A DNA stretch of 48,053 nt from Acidobacteriaceae bacterium (lineage in GTDB: Bacteria > Acidobacteriota > Terriglobia > Terriglobales > Acidobacteriaceae), in assembly GCA_030037705.1 (NCBI GenBank), contig JASHQE010000332.1, forward strand, positions 1 through 48,053, read 5' to 3'. Positions within the stretch are counted from its first letter, which is position 1; each line of letters opens with the position of its first letter. Under the pieces are notes generated by a model. The model was not told where the DNA came from, made no database searches, and saw only the letters and a program-made list of their open reading frames with translations. Positions 1 through 8,843 of the stretch are shown piece by piece. Position numbers and translations under genes: made by a program.

Positions 1-505
1 CGGGCCGGGCTACGCGGCTGCGCAGCACTTCCTGTACGGCAGCGGTGGTGCGCTGGTAGGTATCAAAGAGCTTTTCGACGGTTGCGGAATAAAGCTGGGA
101 TGAGGCGGAATCTTCTCCAAAATCAGGAAGATACCAGCCCGATTTGAGGAAATTCTGGTAACGGGTGGAACGCTCCTGTCCATCCCATCGCTGCTCATCG
201 ACCAAAACGATGGCCGCCAGCAAACTCAGCCGCTCTACCGCGAAGGCGATGTGGGCCAGATCGGCAATGGACCGGTGACCATATTGAAAATAAAATGTGT
301 TCAGGAATTGTTCCGCGCGCTGGGCACTGATCTCGGCGAGGGACTCGCGCATGGAGAGCGCGGAGCGGGAATACTTGGCCATTGCAAATGCAAGAACTTC
401 CGGATCGGCGCCGTGGACGGCAAAGACTTCAGTCTGGTTCCGGGCAACCGGGGGATGAAAAGATTCACTGGACATTGCGGCGGTCTCGCGAACAGAATAC
501 GTCAT
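1..505 (-). CDS. thyX: ThyX-family thymidylate synthase, N-terminal part (runs off window)
   Basis: Probable flavin-dependent thymidylate synthase, which would make dTMP from dUMP using FAD and methylene-tetrahydrofolate. About 168 residues are visible and the 3' end lies beyond base 1. What shows it: the block YGHRSIADLAHIAF followed by a conserved helix and then GQERSTRYQNF, which corresponds to the ThyX signature ending in S-x-RY. The classical RHR triplet is replaced by EQRW, as in a divergent long-form branch, so substrate or activity could differ. Two in-frame ATGs exist, at 505 and 475; neither has a strong ribosome binding site. It is divergent from the DUF2071 gene. Family assignment is fairly firm, enzymatic activity is inferred. 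Confidence 0.72.
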   Translation of the reverse strand, partial: MTYSVRETAAMSSESFHPPVARNQTEVFAVHGADPEVLAFAMAKYSRSALSMRESLAEISAQRAEQFLNTFYFQYGHRSIADLAHIAFAVERLSLLAAIVLVDEQRWDGQERSTRYQNFLKSGWYLPDFGEDSASSQLYSATVEKLFDTYQRTTAAVQEVLRSRVARP

Positions 506-601
506 TGAGGTTAGTGGGCAAGGCTGCGGTATATGGGCAATCCTCCGGGTGGCATCTCTCCGATAAAAGGCGGGAGCCGCACTGGGCAGGTGGAGTGGGC
601 C

Positions 602-1411
602 ATGCAGGAATTTTTGCTACGCACGTCACATAAGCCTCGGCCGCTGCCCTCAGGCCGCTGGGCAATGACCCAGCGCTGGAATGATCTGCTCTTTGCTCAC
701 TGGCCAGTTCCGGCGCCTTCTATGAGCGCGCTGCTGCCCGACTGGCTCGATGTGGACACATTCCAGGGGTCGGCATGGCTGGGCGTAGTGCCTTTCTGGT
801 TGGATCGCATCAAGATCCGCGGTCTGCCCTCCGTTCCCGGCGTGCGCAGCTTCCCTGATCTCAATCTCCGCACTTATGTCCGCGACCGCTACACAGGGAC
901 GCCCGGGATTTACTGTTTTTCTCTGGATGCAAGCAACCTCATTGCCATTGCCGTGGCGCGCATGTTTTATCATCTCCCGTACTACTGGGCCGACATGCGG
1001 CTCGAACAACGCTCTGAACGTGAGTTTGTGTTCTATAGCCGGCGGTTGCTCGCAGGCAGGCAGGTCATCTTCAAGGCGCGTTATCGGGGACTAGGTCCAA
1101 CACACAAGACCGCCGAGCAGCGGCCCGGCACCTTCGAGTACTTCATTACCGAGCGCAACTGCCTGTTCAGTTCCAACCGTGCCGGCCAGCCTGTCCGGGC
1201 CAATCTTCATTACGTTCCTTGGCCGCTTGAAGAAGCCGAGGCGGAGATTGAGTGCAATGACCTGCCTGCGACTGTCGGGGTTCAACTTCCGGAGCTGGAA
1301 CCGATTTTGCACTACTCGCGCCGTTTGGCCGTCTACATCTGGCCCACGGAGCTGGCGCGGCCGGCTATCGCCGGAAGACCGGTGACTGTGGCGGCGACGC
1401 CGTCAGGATAA
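602..1411 (+). CDS. DUF2071 (YqjF-like) family protein
   Basis: A 269-residue cytoplasmic protein of the DUF2071/YqjF family, which has an acetoacetate-decarboxylase-like fold and no established reaction. Typical features are the N-terminal QRWNDLLFAHWPV block, then W-L-G-V-VPFWLDRIKIRGLP and NLRTYVRD, followed by a beta-rich C-terminal half. The start at 602 is preferred over an upstream in-frame start at 533 because GGTGGAG lies just ahead of it and the family begins near this point. It is divergent from thyX and stands alone ahead of fabG. No catalytic role can be claimed. Confidence 0.8.
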   Translation: MQEFLLRTSHKPRPLPSGRWAMTQRWNDLLFAHWPVPAPSMSALLPDWLDVDTFQGSAWLGVVPFWLDRIKIRGLPSVPGVRSFPDLNLRTYVRDRYTGTPGIYCFSLDASNLIAIAVARMFYHLPYYWADMRLEQRSEREFVFYSRRLLAGRQVIFKARYRGLGPTHKTAEQRPGTFEYFITERNCLFSSNRAGQPVRANLHYVPWPLEEAEAEIECNDLPATVGVQLPELEPILHYSRRLAVYIWPTELARPAIAGRPVTVAATPSG

Positions 1412-1552
1412 CGACTCTCCACTCTGCCATTCACCCTCTCGCGGCGCGGTACGTTGCACGCATTCAGTGCGGTTCTCTGCGCGGTTCCCTGATCCGCTGT
1501 CTATAATGGGCAACGAATCGCGAAGGAAATCACAAAAGACAAAGGATAGAGG

Positions 1553-2299
1553 ATGAAGGGTTTAGCTGGACGGATCGCGCTGGTGACCGGGGCTTCGCAG
1601 GGAATCGGACGGGCCTGCGCGCTGGAGTTAGCCGCAGCCGGGGCCATTGTGGCTTTAGCGGCTCGCAATGAGGGCAAGCTGGCGGAAGCAGTCAAGGAGA
1701 TCGAAGGCGCCGGCGGCCAAGCGGCGGCATTTGCGTTGGATATCGCCAACGAGGAGTCGATTAAGACGGCAGCAAAGGAGGTGCTGACGCGATTCGGCAA
1801 GGTGGAGATCCTGGTGAACAATGCCGGAATCACCCGGGATGGGCTGATGTTGCGCATGAAGCGTGCCGATTGGGACGACGTTTTGAGCACCAACCTGACG
1901 GGAACGTTTCTACTGACCCAGGCCCTGCTGAGCCCAATGCTGAAGAACCGCTGGGGCCGGATCATCCATGTTTCCAGCGTGGTAGGCCGCACAGGGCAAG
2001 CTGGCCAAGTGAACTATGCGGCATCCAAGGCGGGACTCATCGGGCTCACACGCTCCATGGCCCGCGAGGTCGCCTCGCGCGGAATCACCGTGAACGCCGT
2101 GGCCCCCGGTTACATCGAAACGCCTATGACGGCCGTGCTCAATGAAGAGCAACGCGCAGCTATGATGGCGCAGATTCCGCTTGGCCGCCCAGGGACCGAT
2201 GCCGAAATTGCTCAATGCGTGGCTTTTCTGGCTTCTGACTCCGCATCCTACATCACGGGGCACGTGCTCGACGTAAACGGCGGCATGTTTATGGGGTAA
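1553..2299 (+). CDS. fabG: 3-oxoacyl-[ACP] reductase
   Basis: NADPH-dependent reductase of the elongation cycle of fatty-acid synthesis, reducing 3-oxoacyl-ACP to 3-hydroxyacyl-ACP in the cytoplasm. The 248-residue length is typical. Visible SDR motifs are the cofactor loop TGASQGIG near the N-terminus, NNAG in the middle, the catalytic Ser of HVSSVVG, YAASK with the Tyr-Lys pair, and the C-terminal YITGHVLDVNGGMFM characteristic of FabG. AAAGGA six bases before the ATG is the ribosome binding site; a TATAAT at 1502-1507 could be the -10 of its promoter, although no good -35 is present. It is not next to other fab genes, so it may serve another SDR reaction, but the C-terminus favours FabG. 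Confidence 0.88.
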   Translation: MKGLAGRIALVTGASQGIGRACALELAAAGAIVALAARNEGKLAEAVKEIEGAGGQAAAFALDIANEESIKTAAKEVLTRFGKVEILVNNAGITRDGLMLRMKRADWDDVLSTNLTGTFLLTQALLSPMLKNRWGRIIHVSSVVGRTGQAGQVNYAASKAGLIGLTRSMAREVASRGITVNAVAPGYIETPMTAVLNEEQRAAMMAQIPLGRPGTDAEIAQCVAFLASDSASYITGHVLDVNGGMFMG

Positions 2300-2396
2300 C
2301 ATAACCCTGCATGTAACCGAGTACACGCCCGGTTCCCTGTTCGTGGGATTCGCCGAATCAAGTTTTGCCAGCACACTGTCGATAAGAGTTATTTAG

Positions 2397-2521
2397 ACCG
2401 GATTAGGAATCCAACGTAGGGTAATTAACAATGTGCAAGACGCCGTTCGCCACGGCGAACAGCACTTGAGCGTATCACAACCATCTTTAACGACAATTCC
2501 TAATCCGGTATTGAGCGTATC
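2397..2521. repeat. Paired inverted and direct repeats ahead of the EAL-HDOD gene
   Basis: ACCGGATTAGGAAT at 2397-2410 is repeated as its exact reverse complement at 2496-2509, 85 bases apart. TTGAGCGTATC occurs twice in direct orientation, at 2466-2476 and 2511-2521; the second copy ends directly before the ATG at 2523. The arrangement could be a long-range hairpin in the 5' leader or a two-site operator. Function is inference; the repeats are seen directly. Confidence 0.6.
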
Positions 2522-2522
2522 T

Positions 2523-3785
2523 ATGGCATTGCCGATCGCCGCGATCGATTTTCCCCGACCAACGCCGGACGAAAAACCGGCCGGAGTCCGTTATGTAGCG
2601 CGTCAGCCGATTCTCGATCTGCGCGGCAATGTCCATGGCTATGAGCTGCTCTTCCGGACAGGGCGCGAGCAGTCCTTCCGCGGCGATTGCAACCTGGCCA
2701 CGAGGACAATGCTCGATAATACTTTGGTCTTCGGCCTCGAACGGCTCACCGGCGGACTTACGGCCTTCGTGAACTGCACTCAGGAAGCCCTGACCGACAA
2801 CCTCGTAGACATTTTGCCGCCGAGTCTGTGCGTGTTGGAGATTCTCGAGACCGTTGAGCCGACACCAGACGTTATCGATTCTTGCCGCAGCCTGAAAAAA
2901 GCCGGATTCCGGCTTGCCCTGGATGACTTCATCTGGAAGCCGCAGTTAAAGCCGCTGGTCGAACTGGCTGATTACATCAAGGTCGACTTCACTCTTTCCA
3001 GAGCAAGCCAGCGACGGGAACTGTTCAAGCACCTCCAGGGCACACCGGTCGTGATGATTGCCGAAAAAATTGAAACTCAGGATGAATACAGGCAAGCCTG
3101 CGCGGAAGGTTTCACGCTCATTCAAGGCTATTATTTTTGCCGCCCGCAGTTGATCGAGAACCGCAAAGTACCGGCTAACCGGCTCTCGCAGATCGAGATT
3201 CTGCGCCTTCTGCGCGAAGACTCCTTGGACCTGCCCGAACTTGCGCGGCTGGTCAAACAGGATACCTCGCTCGCCTACCGGCTGCTGCGCCTCATCAATT
3301 CGCCTGTCTTTGCGATTCGCCAGCAGGTCCGCTCCATCGAATCCGCTCTGCTGGCCGTCGGCGAAGACGTTTTTCGCCGCATTGCCACACTCGCCATCAC
3401 CAGCGAATTGAATGGCGATCAACCGGTAGAACTGCTGCGCATGGCCTTCATTCGCGGCCGATTCTGCGAGCTGGCGGCGGATCTCTACGCTCTCGATTCA
3501 ACTGAGCAGTACTTGCTTGGTTTGCTCAGCCTGCTCCCGGCCATGCTCCACGTGCCGATGCAGCAGCTCACGCCGGCGCTGCCACTGCGCGAAGAGATTT
3601 GCGTAGCCCTCAAGGGCGAATCCGTACCGGAACGCAGGCTGCTTGAGTGGCTGATGGCGCACGAGCATGGCGACTGGTCCGCGTGCGACTCGATCGCGGA
3701 AAAATACGCGCTCGATCCAATGGCGCTTCTCCGCACGTATGCGGATGCCGTGGTCTGGGCTGCATCCGCGCTCCACTTCTCCTAA
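2523..3785 (+). CDS. EAL and HDOD domain signalling protein
   Basis: A 420-residue cytoplasmic signalling protein with an EAL domain (roughly residues 20-220) followed by an HDOD domain (roughly 225-400), the architecture of the YuxH/CdgJ group. EAL domains hydrolyse or bind cyclic di-GMP; HDOD is a non-catalytic HD-like output. Seen: YELLFR in place of the EAL triplet, FVNCTQE, LEILETVEP, LDDF, IKVDF, AEKIET and LIQGYYFCRP, so most acidic and Lys positions of an active EAL are retained while the triplet itself is altered. ATG 2523 is chosen because the homologous part begins right after it; GTG 2433 would add 30 unrelated residues across the repeats. Neither start has a clear ribosome binding site. 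Catalysis is uncertain. Confidence 0.85.
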   Translation: MALPIAAIDFPRPTPDEKPAGVRYVARQPILDLRGNVHGYELLFRTGREQSFRGDCNLATRTMLDNTLVFGLERLTGGLTAFVNCTQEALTDNLVDILPPSLCVLEILETVEPTPDVIDSCRSLKKAGFRLALDDFIWKPQLKPLVELADYIKVDFTLSRASQRRELFKHLQGTPVVMIAEKIETQDEYRQACAEGFTLIQGYYFCRPQLIENRKVPANRLSQIEILRLLREDSLDLPELARLVKQDTSLAYRLLRLINSPVFAIRQQVRSIESALLAVGEDVFRRIATLAITSELNGDQPVELLRMAFIRGRFCELAADLYALDSTEQYLLGLLSLLPAMLHVPMQQLTPALPLREEICVALKGESVPERRLLEWLMAHEHGDWSACDSIAEKYALDPMALLRTYADAVVWAASALHFS

Positions 3786-3959
3786 AAGAATTCTGGAAAG
3801 CAGTTTCATCCACCCGCAAGAAGTGTCAGATCGATCAGGCCGCCCGATCCATGCCAGCGGCCATCCCATCACGGTGATCTGCCGGTTTGCAGAGTATACT
3901 GTGGCGTTCCTGAAGCTGGACTCAGGTCCGCAGTGAACTTGCGGATTGCCGGAGGGGTC

Positions 3960-5972
3960 ATGCCAATTGCACGCGTGGGCGCGCTGTGTCTGCTGGCTTT
4001 GCTGGCAGCAGATACCGCAATTGCGCAGAACAGTGATCGAGTCACATCGCCGAACGGACAGATCACGCTGACGCTCTTTCCATCGAGCGCGTCCGGTGGC
4101 AACCTGGGCTATGCGGTGGACTTCCACGGAAAGCGAATGATCGAAGAATCGAAGCTCGGGCTGGAGATTGCGGGGCAGCCGGAGTTGGGTCCGGACATGC
4201 GTCTAACCGGCTCGCAGATGGAGACTGTGGACGAGAACTATGCCATCCCTGTGGGCAAAACCAGCAGCGTGCGCGACCACCACACCAGCCTGCGCGCGGA
4301 ATTCACGGACGCGAGCGGACGCAGGCTCACGATCGAAGTGCGGGCTTTCGACGATGGCGTGGCGTTTCGGTATAGCGTGCCGGAACAAGCTGCGTTCGAG
4401 CAGGTAAAGATTCTGCACGAGAGCACAGAGTTTACCTTCGCCAAGGATGCGGAGAGTTATCCGCTGATTCTCGACGGATTTCAATCATCGTATGAAGACG
4501 AATATCAACTGCGCAATGTGAGCGGCCTCCATCCCGACTGGCTCATCGGCCTGCCGTATCTGGCGCATGAGCCGGGAGTCGGCTGGATGGCCATCACCGA
4601 GGCGGATATCGAGAACTATGCGGGTATGTATCTGCGCAAGAGCGCGCACTTCGGCGACTTTGTGCTCCATGCCGAGTTGCCGCCGCGCCGCGACGAAGGG
4701 GGACGTCTTGAGCCGGATGGCGCGGCCGTCGTGACGGCGACGCCGTTCGCCAGCCCGTGGCGCGTTTTCATGATCGCCGACGAGCCGGGCAAGTTGATCG
4801 AATCGAATATTGTCTTGAACCTGAACCCGCCATCGAAGATCGCCGATACCTCGTGGATCCAGGCAGGCAAATCGGCATGGGACTGGTGGTCGGGCGACGC
4901 TGCGCCCAGCGTGAGCTTCAAGACCGGAGTGAACACCGCGACGATGAAGCATTACATCGACTTCGCGTCGGCATCCGGCTTTCCTTACATGCTGATTGAC
5001 GCCGGATGGGCGGCTGTGGACCCGAACACGCCGAAAGATGGGCCCCGGCTTGCCGACATCACCCGGACAGCGCCGGAGATCGACATGCCGGAGCTGCTGC
5101 GCTATGCGCAGCAAAAGAATGTCAAGTTATGGTTGTGGGCGCACTGGACTTCGGTCGACAAGTATATGGATCAGGCGTTTCCGCTCTTCGAGAAGTGGGG
5201 TATAGCAGGCGTCAAGATCGACTTCATGAACCGGGACGATCAGTGGATGGTTGCCTGGTATCGGCGTGTGGCAGCGAATGCGGCCGAACATCACCTGATG
5301 ATCGATTTTCATGGTGCATTCAAACCCGATGGCCTGCGCCGGACGTATCCCAATGTGATGACACGCGAAGGCGTGATGGGCAAGGAATATTTGAAGTGGA
5401 GCGCGCAGGTGACGCCTGCGCACAACGCCACGCTGCCCTTTACGCGCATGCTGGCCGGACCAATGGACTACACGCCCGGCGCCTTCGGCAACAGTAATCT
5501 CGCCGACTTTATCCCGCGTCACGTCGAACCTATGGGTTTGGACACGCGGGCGCAGGAACTGGCGTTATATGTCCTGTTCGAAAGCCCGCTGCAGATGGTT
5601 TCGGATTATCCGGAGCACTATGAGGGACAAAAGGAGTTCGATTTTATCAAGCGCGTGCCGACCACGTGGGACGAAGTGCGTTCGATCGGCGGTCTCCCCA
5701 TGCAGTGGATCAGCCTGGCGCGCCGCAACGGAACGGACTGGTATGTGGGTACGATCACGAACTGGGATAAACGCGATGTGAAAATTCCGTTGCATTTTCT
5801 TGGGACAGGTCAATATGTAGCAGAGATCTACGCAGACGCCCCCGATGCAGCCCAGGAGGCCACGCACACGGTTCTCACCCGGCAAAATGTCGATCAGAAT
5901 ACGGTGCTCGACGTACACATGGTCTCCGGCGGTGGAAATGCCATCTGGATTCATCCCGTGGGACAGCGCTAA
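3960..5972 (+). CDS. Glycoside hydrolase family 97 (SusB-like alpha-glycosidase)
   Basis: Exported 670-residue GH97 enzyme that should release alpha-linked glucose or galactose in the periplasm. A signal peptide (about 23 residues, ending TAIAQ) precedes an N-terminal beta-sandwich beginning SPNGQITLTL, a (beta/alpha)8 barrel with MLIDAGWAAVD, KLWLWAHW, GVKIDFMNRDDQ and FHGAFKP-G-RTYPNVMTREGV, and a C-terminal beta domain. Asp421 in VKIDFM sits where the retaining (alpha-galactosidase-type) GH97 enzymes carry their nucleophile, so a retaining enzyme is the better guess; this rests on family recall. ATG 3960 is preferred over GTG 3933 because GGAGGGG lies three bases ahead and the signal peptide starts there. 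Confidence 0.9.
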   Translation: MPIARVGALCLLALLAADTAIAQNSDRVTSPNGQITLTLFPSSASGGNLGYAVDFHGKRMIEESKLGLEIAGQPELGPDMRLTGSQMETVDENYAIPVGKTSSVRDHHTSLRAEFTDASGRRLTIEVRAFDDGVAFRYSVPEQAAFEQVKILHESTEFTFAKDAESYPLILDGFQSSYEDEYQLRNVSGLHPDWLIGLPYLAHEPGVGWMAITEADIENYAGMYLRKSAHFGDFVLHAELPPRRDEGGRLEPDGAAVVTATPFASPWRVFMIADEPGKLIESNIVLNLNPPSKIADTSWIQAGKSAWDWWSGDAAPSVSFKTGVNTATMKHYIDFASASGFPYMLIDAGWAAVDPNTPKDGPRLADITRTAPEIDMPELLRYAQQKNVKLWLWAHWTSVDKYMDQAFPLFEKWGIAGVKIDFMNRDDQWMVAWYRRVAANAAEHHLMIDFHGAFKPDGLRRTYPNVMTREGVMGKEYLKWSAQVTPAHNATLPFTRMLAGPMDYTPGAFGNSNLADFIPRHVEPMGLDTRAQELALYVLFESPLQMVSDYPEHYEGQKEFDFIKRVPTTWDEVRSIGGLPMQWISLARRNGTDWYVGTITNWDKRDVKIPLHFLGTGQYVAEIYADAPDAAQEATHTVLTRQNVDQNTVLDVHMVSGGGNAIWIHPVGQR

Positions 5973-6006
5973 GTGGAACCGCGCTAAGCGGCCGTCTGGT
6001 GTCAAA

Positions 6007-7530
6007 ATGGATTCTTTTTCGAGCGATTCCGGTGAATCTCGGCGGCTCTCGGCTCATCTAAGAATAGTGAGTGTGAGAGGATATTTTTCTCTGGGGCGGG
6101 CGTGGATGGTTTTTTTTGCGTCTGCGGTGCTGCTCGCTGCGAGTGGAGCGTCGGTTCACGCGCAGACAAATCCGAGCTCGGCTGCCGACCCGTTCTGGGG
6201 AAGCGTTACGGCCAAGCCCGCAACGGGCGAGACGCTCAAGCTCTCGCTTGATGACGCAGTGCGCCGGGGATTTGAAGATAATCTCGGCCTCCGGGAAGCC
6301 GAGAGCGACGAATTGACGCTTAAGGGCCAGAAGAATCAGGCTTTGCAGGAGTTTCTGCCCACCATCACCTTTACTGGCGACACCGGCTATTACCAACACA
6401 ATCTGGTGGCACTGGGATTTAAACCGACGTTGCTTTCGCAATTCAAAGGGTTTTTCCCCGGTGGGCAGGTGCCTGCGGGATTTTCCACGCTCACGCGGGA
6501 CGATCTGACCGAGGCGCAGATCCACTTCAGTCAGACCCTCTTTTCCGGGCCGGTGATCGCCGGTTATAAAGCGGCAGGCGCAGCGGAGCGCTCGGCCTAC
6601 TTCGCGAAGATGACGGCACGGGGCCAGGTAGTGCAGGATGTGGCAACCACGTATCTGCGCTGCATCGCCGACGCGAGCGAAGTGGAAGACGCGAAGGCGC
6701 AAGCAGACGAGGCGCAGGTACTGTACGATCACCAGCACCAGGCGCACGTGGCTGGAACTGTGGCCAACCTCGACGAACTGCGCGCGCAGGTTGAGCTGCA
6801 AACCCAGCAACAGGCCTTGATCGCCGCACAAAACCAACTCGACAAGGACCTGATCTTGTTGAAACGCGAGATCGGTATCGATCCTGGGCAGAAGATCGAA
6901 CTTACTGATCCCGCTCCGTACAGCGAACTCGCCGCGCAGACACCGGAAGAGGCGCTGGCGACTGCCTACAAGGATCGCCAGGATTACCAGAACCTGCAGA
7001 ATCAGGCCGTCGAGTTTAAAGCGGTGCACGCGGCTTACCGCAGCCAGCGATTGCCCACGCTCAAATTTACAAGCTATTACGGCACCAGTACGGTGGATGG
7101 AGCCGGCACGCGCGGCAACTTAATCGCCTACGGCACTCTGAGCGTGCCCATCTTCCGCGAAGCCCGCTTGCGCGGCGACGAAGATGCGTCGCTGGCGCAG
7201 ATGCAAGCGGTGAACGACCAGCTTGCCGACCTGCGTACACATATCGACCAGCAGGTACGCTCGGCGCTGCTCGATGTGGCAGCCAATCAAAAATTGGTAG
7301 AGGTGGCGCGCTCCAATGTCGACCTCGCCACGCGGGCGCTGAGCGACGAGACCGACCGCGTGAATGCCGGGGTAGACGACAATCTGCCGCTGGTGACGGC
7401 GCAGGCTGCGCTGGCCTCCGCGCAGAATAATCTGGTTGAGAGCCTCTATCAATACAACGTATCCAAGGTGTTGCTGGCGCGTTCCTGCGGTGTGCTGGAA
7501 CAACAGTATCGGCTCTATCTGGGCAAATAG
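6007..7530 (+). CDS. TolC-family outer-membrane efflux protein
   Basis: Outer-membrane channel component of a tripartite efflux or type I secretion pump, about 507 residues. A signal peptide (core MVFFASAVLLAASGA, cleavage after VHAQ) is followed by two long helical OEP repeats: the first starts with LSLDDAVRRGFEDNLGLREAE and includes QEFLPTITF, the second includes HAAYRSQRLPTLKF and the C-terminal LPLVTAQAALASAQNNLVES helix. No inner-membrane pump or adaptor gene is adjacent, so the partner is elsewhere. The start is uncertain: ATG 6007, GTG 6067 and ATG 6106 are all in frame and none has a good ribosome binding site; 6067 or 6106 would give a more usual signal peptide. It follows GH97 by 34 bases. 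Confidence 0.85.
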   Translation: MDSFSSDSGESRRLSAHLRIVSVRGYFSLGRAWMVFFASAVLLAASGASVHAQTNPSSAADPFWGSVTAKPATGETLKLSLDDAVRRGFEDNLGLREAESDELTLKGQKNQALQEFLPTITFTGDTGYYQHNLVALGFKPTLLSQFKGFFPGGQVPAGFSTLTRDDLTEAQIHFSQTLFSGPVIAGYKAAGAAERSAYFAKMTARGQVVQDVATTYLRCIADASEVEDAKAQADEAQVLYDHQHQAHVAGTVANLDELRAQVELQTQQQALIAAQNQLDKDLILLKREIGIDPGQKIELTDPAPYSELAAQTPEEALATAYKDRQDYQNLQNQAVEFKAVHAAYRSQRLPTLKFTSYYGTSTVDGAGTRGNLIAYGTLSVPIFREARLRGDEDASLAQMQAVNDQLADLRTHIDQQVRSALLDVAANQKLVEVARSNVDLATRALSDETDRVNAGVDDNLPLVTAQAALASAQNNLVESLYQYNVSKVLLARSCGVLEQQYRLYLGK

Positions 7531-7572
7531 CTGTTGATGGGATGTATTTCTTTTTCTCGGGAAGGAACTCTC

Positions 7573-7932
7573 ATGAGAGCCAATGCGAGCCAAGCGCCGG
7601 CGCGTGATCCTCAGGACTTGGCCCGAATGCTGATTGCGCGGGAAAGAGCGGGAGATGCTGATGGGATGGCTGCGCTCTACGAACCCAATGCCATTCTGGA
7701 CTGTGGCGGCGGACGATTGGCCGTGGGCAGAGAGGCGATCCGCTCGTTCTACGCCGGGCTCATTGCGTCGGGTATTCAATTTGAACTCGGCGATCAGCGT
7801 GAAGCTTTAGTCGGTGAAGATTTGGCTCTCACCTCGACCCGTCTTCCCAATGGCAACCTGACTGCTGAAGTGGCCCGCCGGCAAAGTGACGGAACATGGC
7901 TCTGGGTGATTGATCAACCGTCCATTGCGTAG
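7573..7932 (+). CDS. SnoaL/NTF2-like small protein
   Basis: A 119-residue protein with the sequence pattern of the SnoaL/DUF4440 NTF2-like fold: an N-terminal helix DLARMLIARERAGDADGMAALY, then EPNAILDCGG, GREAIRSFYAGLI, and a C-terminal strand pair ending DGTWLWVIDQPS. Such proteins may be small-molecule isomerases or ligand-binding proteins; nothing here identifies a substrate. ATG 7573 is taken because GGAAGGAA lies eight bases ahead; the upstream in-frame start at 7534 has no such site. It lies 42 bases after the TolC-like gene. Confidence 0.72.
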   Translation: MRANASQAPARDPQDLARMLIARERAGDADGMAALYEPNAILDCGGGRLAVGREAIRSFYAGLIASGIQFELGDQREALVGEDLALTSTRLPNGNLTAEVARRQSDGTWLWVIDQPSIA

Positions 7933-8045
7933 CGCGCTCATCGTAAATTTCATACCTCCAGCCATCCAATCGTTAAGGCAGTAAGCCCCATCGATCACTC
8001 GCCGGCCTCTCGCCGTGTAAGGTAGAAATCGGAGGACTTGCCTTC

Positions 8046-8843
8046 ATGCCTCACAAGCTCAAGATTGAATATTTCGTCGAACCCGATGCTGCTTCCCTCG
8101 CCGAGCGCGCTGCACGGCATTTTGTTGAAGAAACAGAGCGGGCTGTCGCGGCACGGGGACGCGCTCGCATCGCCGTCAGCGGAGGGTCCACACCAAAGGC
8201 CGCTTTCAAATTACTTGCCGATCCCGCGCAGCCGTGGCGCGCGCGGATGCCATGGGATAAGCTCGAACTCTATTGGGTGGATGAGCGCTGTGTTCCTCCG
8301 GACCATCCCGACAGCAACTACCGTATGACCCGCGAGGCGATGCTGGATTACGTGCCGCTTACGTCCGCGCAGGTCCATCGCATGGAAGGCGAGTTGGAGC
8401 CCGAGGCGGCCGCGGCACGCTACGAGTCGGCGCTGAGAAACGGCTTTCGCTTAGAAGGGGCCGAGACGCCGCGCTTCGACCTGATCGCCTTGGGTATGGG
8501 TCCCGATGGGCATACGGCATCGCTCTTTCCGCATACGGCCGCTCTCAACGAAGTGAGCCGGCTTGCGGTCGCGAATCATGTGCAGAACAAGGATGCCTGG
8601 CGCATCACGCTCACACGGCCGGTGATCAATCAGGGCGCAAGCGTCTTCTTCCTCATTGCCGGAGCGGATAAGGCGCAAGTCTTGAAAGAAGTAATGACTG
8701 GGCCGCGCGATCCGGGGCGCCTGCCTAGCCAGTTCATCGCACCCGCCGGCGGTATACTGACTCTGCTTCTGGACAAAGCTGCGGCCGCTCTGCTGCCTGT
8801 GACAGACAAGCAGGGTTACGGCTTTTTTGAGAGGGAAGGATGA
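8046..8843 (+). CDS. pgl: 6-phosphogluconolactonase
   Basis: Cytoplasmic hydrolase of the oxidative pentose-phosphate pathway, converting 6-phosphogluconolactone to 6-phosphogluconate; DevB/SOL type, 265 residues. Family motifs are AVSGGSTPKAAF, the block LYWVDERCVPPDHPDSNYRM, and IALGMGPDGHTASLFP. A strong ribosome binding site (GGAGGA) lies nine bases before the ATG. The stop codon overlaps the ATG of the glucokinase gene by four bases, so the two are translated together; both act on glucose entering central metabolism, one phosphorylating it and the other working two steps later. Confidence 0.93.
   Translation: MPHKLKIEYFVEPDAASLAERAARHFVEETERAVAARGRARIAVSGGSTPKAAFKLLADPAQPWRARMPWDKLELYWVDERCVPPDHPDSNYRMTREAMLDYVPLTSAQVHRMEGELEPEAAAARYESALRNGFRLEGAETPRFDLIALGMGPDGHTASLFPHTAALNEVSRLAVANHVQNKDAWRITLTRPVINQGASVFFLIAGADKAQVLKEVMTGPRDPGRLPSQFIAPAGGILTLLLDKAAAALLPVTDKQGYGFFEREG

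Noticed and set aside
3872-3900. TATACT at 3895-3900 as a promoter for the GH97 gene
   Set aside because: No -35 hexamer at 16-18 bases upstream.
6058-7029. 323-codon open frame antisense to the TolC-like gene
   Set aside because: It is a shadow of the coding strand; the plus-strand protein has a signal peptide and family motifs, the antisense one has none.
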